NCBI GenBank assembly: GCA_016987375.1
Contig: PJRA01000051.1
Location: 612,562 to 628,687, forward strand
DNA from: Brachionus koreanus
Taxonomy: Eukaryota > Rotifera > Eurotatoria > Ploima > Brachionidae
Direction of reading: 5' to 3'
DNA: 16,126 nucleotides
Numbering within the stretch: the stretch's first letter is position 1; each line of letters starts with the position of its first letter. Both the position numbers and the translations under genes were made by a program. Positions 8,247 to 16,126 of this stretch are shown here, piece after piece. Below the pieces are notes generated by a model. It worked only from the letters and a program-made list of their open reading frames with translations. It was not told where the DNA came from and made no database searches.

Positions 8247-8505
8247 TTAGTATTCTCTAATTTCGGCATTGATTAGTAAGTCTTCATTCTTTTTGGTTTC
8301 AAATTTTTTAAGCATTTTTTCAAAACAAGGTTTAAGTTGCTCGATGTTTAGGTCTCTGTGCATTTTTTCTATTCTAGTTTTAAATTTGAAGTGTTTAATT
8401 GCTCGTAAAGTTTTGTACTGATGTAAATTGGAGCTATTCCTTAATTTTCTCGCATCTACCTTGTGCAAAGATGAAGCAATGATCGTAGTTTTTAAATTAA
8501 AAAAA
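8247..8505 (-). pseudogene. LINE reverse transcriptase C-terminal fragment
   Basis: The minus-strand frame, open from about 8505 to the stop at 8247-8249, contains LHQYKTLRAIKHFKFKTRIE, then MHRDLNIEQLKPCFEKMLKK and finally LINAEIREY. This follows the C-terminal pattern of CR1/Jockey-like LINE proteins: LQxKALRxI, then H.DLxIxxL, a helix with F.KK, and N.LI..I.EY. No ATG start or catalytic core is present, so it is a truncated remnant. The probable 3' tail of the element continues to about 8160 on the same strand. The orientation and position relative to block A and the promoter match those of the RT fragment at 1421-1718 in copy 1. Confidence 0.65.
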
Positions 8506-8954
8506 ATAACAGATTTACAAATAACAAATTTTAATTTCCATTAAAATTGATTATAAAAAGAGATTAATGAATAGATTAATCCCAAAAGATTTGATAATAA
8601 AAATTAAATTTTCTATAAAATACACAAATTTATTATGATTTTGATTTTTTTATAATAAAATTTTATTTTTGATCTCAAATATTTAAAGTGCATTACATGT
8701 CAGAAGAACTCTAAATCTATTTTAAAAAATTAATATTTTATCAAAAATTTTATTTTGTTTAGATTTAATTTCAAAACAAAGTGACATTAATAAATTTTAG
8801 TTCAATAGCCTTATTTTAAAAATAGACTTATCTACAATAAAAAAAAAACAATTTTATTTTTTCTTATCTATTTTTTTTACTAAATGCAAATATAATAAAA
8901 GTTTATTTATTCCTTATTAGTGTGTGTATTTTGTTTCTAAAAGTTAATTGTTAA
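8506..8954. other. Very A/T-rich stretch, nothing recognised
   Basis: Long A and T runs, with one octamer ATGCAAAT at 8884-8891. No frames or repeats stand out. Confidence 0.5.
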
Positions 8955-9335
8955 TAAAAAATAAAATGTGACAAATGACGTTTACGAGTATATTAATCAG
9001 ATTAGATGGAACAATAATTCTATCATGAATTAAATGAGTTCCAAGGTTATCTTGATTTTATTTTTTGAGAATAAAAAAAAAAACAGTAATTACACTTGCT
9101 GACAGTATTGATTTTGTTCAGTACTTGGACACACGTCAATCTATTGATTTATCGATTGGACATAAAATATGAGTTTTATTTTTGACAAATGGAAAAAATT
9201 ATTTTTCACATTTGACACCACCTTTATTTTTTGTTTCTGTTTTTTTTTTTTAATTAATATTTGAGCTAAGCCACTGAATCAAATAGTATAAATAGAAAGA
9301 GAAACATTTGACAAAAAATAAAAATTGTCGAAAGT
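8955..9335 (+). promoter_or_regulatory. Orphan copy of the SPSB promoter with TATA box at 9287-9294
   Basis: Collinear with 1940-2270 but much more diverged than blocks A and B. Shared landmarks in order are AATGTGACAAAT, GATGGAACAATA, AACAGTAAT, the 35-nt segment at 9125-9159 with ATTGAT/ATCGAT repeats, GAGTTTTATTT, ACACCACCTTTA, and TATAAATAGAAAGAGAAA followed by TTTGACAAAAAATA. The TATA box and the bases after it match best. No SPSB coding sequence follows. Confidence 0.7.
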
Positions 9336-9657
9336 AAATGACTGTTTGTGACTGTTTAATGGAATAATCAGCATATGACAGTTGATCGTTTGAGACCATT
9401 TGGGACAAATGAAATGTGTAAATAAACTAGTAAACGACTTTCATCATTAAAGCAATATTTGGGTATGTTCTCTAGTCAAATGATGAACAAATAAACAAAT
9501 TAAATAGATGGACAGTAAAAAACAATTAAAAAAATTTTTTTTTTGTTGTAATTTTTAATTATCTTTTTTGTTTTTAAAATTAATATTGTCACTACTGAGA
9601 ATGAAAATGAAAAATTAAATTGAATTTAATTTCTTTCTGTTTTTTTTTTAAAGAAAA
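9336..9657 (+). other. Segment replacing the SPSB coding sequence in copy 2
   Basis: About 325 bp between the orphan promoter and the conserved 3'UTR element. I see no residual similarity to the SPSB frame in any reading. Only tiny ATG frames exist: 9338-9367 (nine codons) and 9375-9425, reading MTVDRLRPFGTNEMCK. If the promoter is active, the product would be a short, probably non-coding transcript of about 400-450 nt. Confidence 0.45.
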
Positions 9658-9718
9658 GCGTGCAATCTAGTCATTAATTGTAAAGCTTTTTTATTTCTTT
9701 TTTTTGTTAAAAAATAAA
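9658..9718 (+). promoter_or_regulatory. Orphan SPSB 3'UTR element and poly(A) signal
   Basis: The 19-nt element at 9658-9676 is identical to 3247-3265. AATAAA follows at 9713-9718, farther from the element than in copy 1 because of expanded T/A runs. Confidence 0.6.
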
Positions 9719-9974
9719 ATTTTCAAAAAAAAAAATTCTTTCATTTTTATTTTTTAAAATAATTTTTTATTTTTTATTCTATTAAAAAATAAAGTATGAA
9801 AGAGAGATTTATTGATGATTAATTATTTTCAAGAAAAATAAGTTTTTCAAAATAAATAGAAGATGAGATTAATTTCAAGGATCCAATTGAATATATTTTG
9901 AAAGGCAAAAATTATTTAAACAAATAAAGTTTTTAATCCATTTGTTCGAGTGTCTCATTATCACTGTTCCATAA
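9719..9974. other. Diverged spacer homologous to 3283-3931
   Basis: AT-rich and shorter than its copy-1 counterpart (about 256 versus 649 bp). Scattered short matches occur only toward the right end, just before block B. Confidence 0.45.
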
Positions 9975-11280
9975 GTTAGCCATAAGCTTAGTTCAAGTAC
10001 TCTTGAAACCAAATGTGATAAGCAACTGACTGATCGATCAATTACTCAATGATACATTTAATTAGGTTTTATTTTTTATTTGGAAAAATGAATTTAAAAT
10101 TGCTTAAAAACTTAAAGACACGAATCAGTTATTTAATTGTCAAATTGATCAGTGATGCAAATAAACAAAAAATTTGATCATTGATTTGGAACAAAGAGGA
10201 ATGATTGTTCTAACAGTTAACTTTTTTTTTTTTTCTTGTTAAATTTGAAATTGAAAGGTTTTTTAGAATATGAACAAAGCGGCATCTTAAGAATAAAAGT
10301 TGATGCCAGCGCTTGTTTAATTAAAAGATAATTTAATTTAATATTTTAGTTTTTTTTAATGGTAAAATTAAATGAATTGTAATTAAAACAATTGTCGGTA
10401 TTTTTGGAAAGCAACATGCAACTCAAATAGTCAAACATGTGACGACAAACTCACCAGGCTATGACTAACCTCAATTTAATATTTACACAAATACACACAC
10501 TCTCTCTTTCTCTTATTCTGCTTCTTGTTTCTGTTTCTAATAGAAAGCCTTTTTGCTGAATGAATTATCGATCGATCATATTGATTATCACTAAATTTGA
10601 GAGCATATGTCCCCACTTTTGTTCTTCTTCCTCCTCTGTGAATGTTGATGTTGATGTTGTTTTGTTTAGTTTGTCAAATGAGGTCAATGTTGATTTTCAT
10701 CTTGATGTTTATTAATACTAGCACCATACGGTTCCATTATTATCATCAATTTAATTTGAATTAAAAATTAGTAATTTGAATACAGACTTCTGCCAGTGTT
10801 TTATTTTTTAAGCAAATTTAATCCACGAGCAAATATCAAGTGACAATAGAATTTAAATGGAGCAGAAAATTTAACTTAATCTGATATCTTAATTAATTTA
10901 ATTGTTTATTAAAATTAGAATAATTTAGAAAAAAATAAAAGAAATTTCTTGGGAACACAAACAAATTCTTTTTATGAGCTAACATTAACGCTTCTCATTG
11001 TCAATTTAATTATTTAAGGTTTATTAAGTTTACAATTTGAAAATAAGAACAAAATAGAGACGAACATGACATGATTAAATAGGATAATTAAACAATCAAT
11101 TGAGCATTTATTTAAAAACTGTTTTTTTTTTTTTTAAATAAATATTTACACAATCTTCACAATCATATTTGATCATTGCATGCTTTATATCAATGTTTAT
11201 ATTTTGACATGACTAATTTTATAAGCCTTTAAGTGTGATTGTTTATCATGCAAATTCTGTTAAAAACAGGAAACTCTAAT
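9975..11280 (+). repeat. Block B, copy 2: 1.3-kb near-identical non-coding repeat
   Basis: Direct copy of 3932-5225 (about 1306 bp here). The extra length comes mainly from T runs (about 10220 and 11120), the CT-rich microsatellite (about 10495-10535) and an added TGTTGA unit near 10650. Octamers ATGCAAAT are retained at 10155-10162 and 11248-11255. Identity drops abruptly at both ends, although flanking sequence appears distantly homologous. Confidence 0.9.
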
Positions 11281-12551
11281 AAAAAAAAAATAATAAAATT
11301 ATTGACTTTTTCTCTTTTTTTAAAATAATTTTTTCAGTTATTTCAATATTTTCTTATTTAATTAATGCTTTTACATTTATTGTTTTTAATTCAGTCAATT
11401 TTACTCTTCAAAATTTAAAATTTTTCAAAAACTACAAAAAATTTTAATTAATTTTTAAGTTTATTTTCACTTTAAAAGACCGTAATGAATAACTAAAATA
11501 ATTTAATTTTATTTTAAAATTTAACAATTATCAATTTTCCAACTTTAAGGGATAATTTTTTAAATCAAAAATAACTTTATTATTTTATAAATTAATTAAT
11601 AGTTTTTAAACTTTATAATAAAAGTATCCTGATTACTACGATATTTGAGACAAAAATTGATATCAAAACACACATTTGAAAATGCCATACAACCCATAGT
11701 TTCATTACTGAAACCCTCATTTTTTTTAAATTAATCTTTTATTTATTAAATATTTAATTCATGGTAATTTAAAATCAAAATAAAAACAAAACAAAAATAC
11801 TTTCTATTTTGATAAATTAAAATCAAATAAAATAAAATACTTAAAAAAAATACATATAAAAGTACAGCATAGTTGAAGCACTTTTTATTGTCAAAAAATT
11901 ATTTTTAAGAAATCAAATTAATTTTCAAATTTTGTTGGTGTTTTATTTTTTGAATAAAAGAAAATTATTTTAAATAAAAAATGTCAACTTTTTCATATAT
12001 TTTGCCATATCTATCTTAAAAAATAAATAAAATATTTTTCAGAAAATTTTAAATTATCAAAATCGGAATGATTTTTGTTTTATTTGTAAAAAAAAACTTA
12101 AAAATTGTAAATTTTATCCTAAATATAATCAAATAATTGAATCAAGTTTAATAAAGTTTTGTAAAAAAATTACTTTTTATTAATAAAGTCAATTAACTCA
12201 ACAACTTAGAAAATAGAGCCAACAGACAAATTATTTATGGAATAAATCTAAGAAATTTTTTTTTTTACGAATTTTATATTAAATAAATTTTAAATTAAAT
12301 TTAATAAAATTATTCTTGTTAATTTTAATTTTTTTATTTTCAAATGCAATTCTAACATGAAATTTTTTTTGATTAAAGCCAAAATATGAACATAATTTGC
12401 ACGCCAAGTTTATTACATACGAAGCCAAATCTACACGCATTTGAATAGAAATTTTGATTTTTTATATATTTTCAAATTAAGACGCTTTGCAGTGCTTGTG
12501 TTAAAAAATTGAGTAAATATAGTTTACCTTTAGATATTTAAGGCAAAAACA
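11281..12551. other. Very A/T-rich intergenic stretch
   Basis: Long A and T runs with no credible frame, RNA gene or repeat. Composition becomes more mixed from about 12375 to the ATG at 12552, which presumably includes the promoter and 5'UTR of the ATP synthase gene. No TATA box comparable to the SPSB one is evident there. Confidence 0.5.
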
Positions 12552-13015
12552 ATGTTGGACAAATTCATCGATTTAACAAAACCATTTCAAAAATATGTAG
12601 AATACCCAAAAGAATACAACCCAAGAGTGCATGGACCTTACAATCCAGCCCAATACTATGGCAAACGTAATTTGAATATTTTTCATTGATACAAATTTTC
12701 TATCTTGATTTCTAGCTGATCCACTAAGCGAGGTAAAAGTCGGTGAGTTGGGTCAATGGTTGGGCCGACGCAACTTTTCGTTGCCGGCTATTAGGTCAGC
12801 TTTGGGACGCGCTATGTGGAGATACAGACTGAAATACATTGCTCCCAAAAAAGCCAATGCTGCTTTCATTTTCCACTTCATGTTTGTCACCTATACCCTT
12901 AACTATTTTGCCTACGAATACCCAGTGAGAAGTAATTATAAAACAAAATTTTTATTCATCTAATTTATTCAATTTTCTCTTTTTAGAACACCACACTTGG
13001 GCTATTTACCACTAA
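12552..13015 (+). CDS. ATP5MF: ATP synthase subunit f, mitochondrial (three exons)
   Basis: Small membrane subunit of the F1Fo-ATP synthase peripheral-stalk/membrane region in the inner mitochondrial membrane. Exons are 12552-12666, 12716-12931 and 12987-13015, with introns of 49 and 55 bp (both GTAATT donors; acceptors TTTCTAG and TTTTTAG). Spliced, they encode 119 residues. Family hallmarks, as in arthropod homologues, are YPKEYNPRVHGPYNPAQYYG (18-37), VKVGELGQWLGRRN (45-58), MWRYRLKYIAPKK (72-84), one hydrophobic segment (about 86-105) and the C-terminus KHHTWAIYH. The final exon restores the conserved KHH...YH ending, which confirms the second splice. The N-terminus is a few residues longer than in insect homologues. 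A poly(A) signal AATAAA lies at 13092-13097. Confidence 0.95.
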
Positions 13016-13612
13016 ACTAATTACGTTTTTTCAACCGAACTGTTTTACAAGGAACTAAATATTTAAAAAAAAATTGAATAGATTATTATCTAATAAATAA
13101 TTTAAAAAAATTTTTATTTATTTTTTTTTTTATTCAAAAAAAAATTTAATTATTTTTTATAGAGTACTTTATTTTAGTTTTTTATCTATCAGAATTTAAG
13201 ACTAAATATCAATTATTTTTTCAAGAAGTTTAAGCTTATCAACGATTTCAACAAATTAACCTTTAAGTTTAAAATTGAACTGTTAAGTGAACTTATCCTC
13301 GCTTGAAATGATGCAAAAAAATAACAAAAAAAAACTTCAATTTTTGCTTGTACCATAATAAAGATGATTTTACTCAAAAATATTGTTCAACTATTGAAAA
13401 TGTCCAAGAAATTTAATCAAATTTAAATTTTTTAAATAAAAATTTTTATTTAAATAATCTTTTAATTTTTTTTTTATTATCAAATAACATGATTAAGAGC
13501 TTTTAGAAGAAAAATTAGGCGGGTAAGTTTTTGATACATTATTTTATTAATTTTTTTATTAAATAGGGATGAGTCAGAAATTTTTCGTTTTTTTTTAACA
13601 CTCAAAAGTTTC
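13016..13612. other. 3' region of ATP5MF and AT-rich spacer
   Basis: Contains the ATP5MF poly(A) signal at 13092-13097 and then A/T-rich sequence without recognisable genes. Confidence 0.5.
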
Positions 13613-13631
13613 AGGGGTCTCTTGAACCCCT
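13613..13631. other. GC-rich hairpin
   Basis: AGGGGT (13613-13618) pairs perfectly with ACCCCT (13626-13631) across a 7-nt loop, in an otherwise T-rich context just upstream of transposase-like fragments. It could be part of a transposon end; no terminal repeat was identified. Confidence 0.5.
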
Positions 13632-13760
13632 TCTGTTTACTCTATAATGTTCAATAAAAATTTCAGTTTTTTATCTTTCTTGCTTTTTATCAAATTAAAT
13701 CTTCACCATTTATATACGGATGTAACCTTATGCCTAAAATCAATTTTAAAGTTTAAAAAA

Positions 13761-14081
13761 ATGTCCTTAATCGAAGAAATCTCCAATAACATTTCTCAAA
13801 ATCAGGTTTTTGAACTTAATTCAAAGAGAAAAAATAGAGGAAAAGCTAAAGCTTATTTTAGCAGATGTAATATGGTATCAATGTACATAATGTACTATTC
13901 AAAAGAGTAATTAATAATGGAAAACTCTGAAGCACAGCGTTACGTCAATCAAATTTTTGAGACAATATCTAAATTTGATGATTTTATTGATTTTATAAAT
14001 TCATTCAATGTAGTGAATATCAACCAAGAAGAATGGGAATTGAGTAGATGTAATTTCGGTGTGTGGTTTCTGCTATCATAA
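13761..14081 (+). pseudogene. Remnant of a MULE-like (FLYWCH/SWIM) transposase, internally deleted
   Basis: Two adjacent frames are visible. The first (13761-13910) begins MSLIEEISNNISQNQVFELN and continues with SKRKNRGKAKAYF, resembling the N-terminal FLYWCH-type segment of Mutator-like transposases in invertebrates. The second (13917-14081, 54 codons) contains QRYVNQIFETISKFDDFIDF and then EEWELSRCNFGVW. It resembles the region leading into the SWIM zinc finger near the C-terminus (W..S.C.C..W), but the second finger Cys is Phe and the frame stops before the Cys/His half. The transposase catalytic core that should lie between them is absent. Both assignments rest on motif memory and are tentative; the SWIM-like part is the stronger. 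Confidence 0.4.
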
Positions 14082-15243
14082 TTTCCATACCCATTATTTT
14101 AAGTAAATTACATATTCCGGTAGAACTATTTCACAATTTACTGAAAATGCCGCTGATACTGATGGGTTCATTTTCCAAAATTTCAATATTTTCTTTTAAG
14201 TTTTCATTTTATAAAATTTTTCTTTAGAATTAGATAAACAAAGAGTTACATCATCACATGTCTTAATTTGAAGAGCATTTCAATTCTGTTTACTTTAACA
14301 TACAATTTCACTTATTTTAGAATTACTAAAATGCTAATATCAAAAATATCAAGCCTTTTTAAATATGCAAAATTTTATGATTCAGCTCGTCAAGATCTCC
14401 AAGAAAACAAATAATTGATATTTTTTATTTTTTATTTAATGTTTTTTTTAGTAAAAAATAACTTTCATAACAACTTATATAAATTTAATACACAATCTTT
14501 ACAGCAATAACTTTATCAAACCTTACTCTGATGATTAGAATTAAAGCAGTGTAATTTAACCAACTAGAAGACATTGATCAACTGTATAAAAAAGCTTATC
14601 TAAACTCGATTAATATTAATTATTTTTAGTGAATAATTTTTAGATAAAATTTTTTTTTGTTTCAAACAATAAATTTCTGAACTCAAACAAAAAAGTATTT
14701 TATGCGGAAAAATTTAAATTCTCGGAAATATTTGAACTAATTGTTATAAACCTTTATTTTATTTCTTTATTCTAATCTGTTAGAATCTGGTGGTTCGCGA
14801 TTATAACAAAAATAATTAATTAATAAGTCTTAAATTATTATTTCTTCATTTTACAAACTATATTATAGTTGTTGTTTAATATTTTAGACAGAGTTAAATA
14901 CTAGTGACTTGCTAAACACATTAGATCATTGTGTTAAACCATAGACATCTAAGTTGGCTAAATTAATAATAAGTGATTAATAAAAAAATAAAAAATTTTT
15001 TTTTTTCTAAATTTTATTAGAATTTATTTTTTAAAGAAATAAAAATCGTTTTCTAAAATTATCCTTTTAAAATTAGCTTTTATAATTATAAAAGTGTGAT
15101 TATTAATATTTAAAAAATAAAATTTTTATTAAAAAATAAATCAATTAATTCTTGATTTGATTATTTCAAGAGCTTTTTTGGCCTTTAATGAAAAAGTTCC
15201 ATTCTCTTCGACTTAAACAACAAAAAAATACTAAAACAAATTT
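14082..15243. other. AT-rich stretch, no gene recognised
   Basis: The first about 100 bases may be decayed continuation of the transposase remnant. A tiny frame at 14331-14414 (27 residues, SSLFKYAKFYDSARQDLQEN) follows an acceptor-like TATTTTAG but cannot be supported as an exon. The minus-strand 3'UTR of the next gene occupies the right end; TTTATT at 15125-15130 is AATAAA on the minus strand, about 115 bp past its stop. Confidence 0.45.
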
Positions 15244-16126
15244 TCAAAAATTTTTTAAATAAATTCTACTTTTTTCCTCATTAATCATTTTCAAATGAGC
15301 AATTTTATTTCTAAGCTCCGAGTCCAAGTCATTGGCTTCCGATTCATTCTTGGTTCGTTTAAACTTGAGAAGGCCTGGAGAAAGCGGGGGAGGTGGCGGT
15401 GGCAATGACGATGGTAGACCAGCGCTCACTTTTGGAGAAACCAAAGGGGTCGATGACACACCATTCAGTTGCATGGACTCATAGCTTGTCTTTTTGGACG
15501 CCTTGTTCTTAAAAGATGGCATTTGATTGTACGCCTTGGCCTCGGTTTTTGTAGCCTCTTCTTTATCAGACGCCTTCATCTCTTCGGACGAGACACTGCT
15601 AGTCTCATCCGAAAATTCAATTGTTATACTCTGGGTTTCATACTCGATCTCAGACGCATAATTCGCGCTTTTGGTCAAACCTTTGGCTAGCTTTTTCATT
15701 TGACCAAAACTGCTAGCTGATGTAGAGTCCAAATCATTGTCTTCTGAGGTGCACAAGTCCTCGGACTTGGTCAACCAGTTGTTTATTTTCATTTTAGAGC
15801 TATTTTCAAAGCTAAAGTTCGGAAAGCCATAATCATCAATTTGCTTTTCAATGGCTGCTTCATCGTCCGAATCGACCATATTGACCATTTTTTCTATTCT
15901 TGAACTCTTAAATTTTGGGTTGTAATTATTAGAGTTGGTCATGTTTCGCAACAATCTGTGATACTCTGGATCAGTGGGCTCAACTTTAATTGAATAAAAA
16001 ATTTTTGAAAAAATAACATTTTTTTTTTCCAAAATTTTTTTTTACATATTTGAATCGGTGGAGAGGAAATGCTAATTTCTGGTTTATTAGTGCATCTTGC
16101 TTCTATGATAAATTTACCAGCTTTTT
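15244..16126 (-). CDS. 3' end of an unrecognised Ser/Glu-rich, polyproline-containing protein (partial, last two exons)
   Basis: The last exon is 15244-15983 (245 residues plus TGA). It joins across a 62-bp intron (15984-16045; GTAAAA donor, TTAAAG acceptor) to an upstream exon, 16046-16126, that runs off the window. Splicing continues the frame without stops, from KPEISISSPPIQI into EPTDPEYHRLLRN. The 17 residues preceding EPTDPEYH in the unspliced frame are intron translation, so the ATG near 16032 is not the start. The protein is acidic and serine-rich in the middle, then Lys-rich, with a proline run (LPSSLPPPPPPLSPG) of the kind bound by SH3, profilin or EVH1 proteins. It ends in a charged helix (SELRNKIAHLKMINEEKSRI). 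Composition suggests a cytoskeletal or scaffold protein, mostly disordered. The family is not recognised; real coding is strongly supported by GC content and the splice. Confidence 0.8.

Noticed and set aside
12748..12963. Stand-alone 71-residue frame
   Set aside because: It is exon 2 of ATP5MF read through the second intron; the spliced model restores the conserved C-terminus.
14331..14414. 27-residue ATG frame after an acceptor-like TATTTTAG
   Set aside because: Too short, with no partner exon or family pattern; recorded only as a weak possibility.
15469..15690. Plus-strand 73-residue frame
   Set aside because: It is antisense to the splice-supported minus-strand gene.
1..16126. tRNA, rRNA, CRISPR array or bacterial-type operon
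   Set aside because: No intact cloverleaf, rRNA core or regularly spaced repeats are visible; introns, poly(A) signals and gene content are metazoan.

Overview
The window is eukaryotic, very AT-rich (roughly three quarters A+T by eye) and metazoan. Two recognisable host genes support this: an SPSB-type SPRY/SOCS-box protein and the mitochondrial F1Fo-ATP synthase subunit f. Three introns are inferred, of 49, 55 and 62 bp, all with GTAA donors. Such compact introns in an AT-rich genome suggest a small-genome invertebrate. A monogonont rotifer would fit, but that is a guess. Coding DNA stands out as islands of higher GC.

Layout from left to right. (1) 1-5225 is locus copy 1: a 144-bp repeat (block A), a possible membrane microprotein (462-656), a tRNA-derived SINE-like island (about 1085-1250), a broken LINE reverse-transcriptase piece on the minus strand (1421-1718), a TATA promoter (2212-2219), an intronless SPSB3-like gene (2331-3128), its 3'UTR with poly(A) signal, and a 1.3-kb non-coding block (block B, 3932-5225). 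(2) 5226-7636 is intervening AT-rich sequence with a Ty1/copia-type primer-binding-site match (6267-6278) and a weak basic, LINE-ORF1-like reading frame (6937-7086). (3) 7637-11280 is locus copy 2 in the same order: block A, a LINE RT C-terminal fragment, a diverged copy of the SPSB promoter including the TATA box, the identical 19-nt 3'UTR element, and block B. The SPSB coding sequence itself is absent and about 325 bp of unrelated sequence takes its place. (4) 12552-13015 is a three-exon gene for ATP synthase subunit f. (5) 13613-14081 holds a strong hairpin and two fragments resembling a MULE-type transposase (FLYWCH-like and SWIM-like ends). (6) 15244-16126, minus strand, holds the last two exons of an unrecognised Ser/Glu-rich, polyproline-containing protein that runs off the right edge.

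The central observation is a collinear tandem duplication of a whole SPSB locus that has evolved very unevenly. Blocks A and B are about 97-98% identical between copies. The promoter is only patchily conserved and the gene body is lost from copy 2. Ongoing gene conversion of blocks A and B, or strong selection on a non-coding 1.3-kb element, would explain this. The surviving promoter plus 3'UTR and poly(A) signal in copy 2 could express a short, essentially non-coding RNA. The other genes show no functional link to each other.
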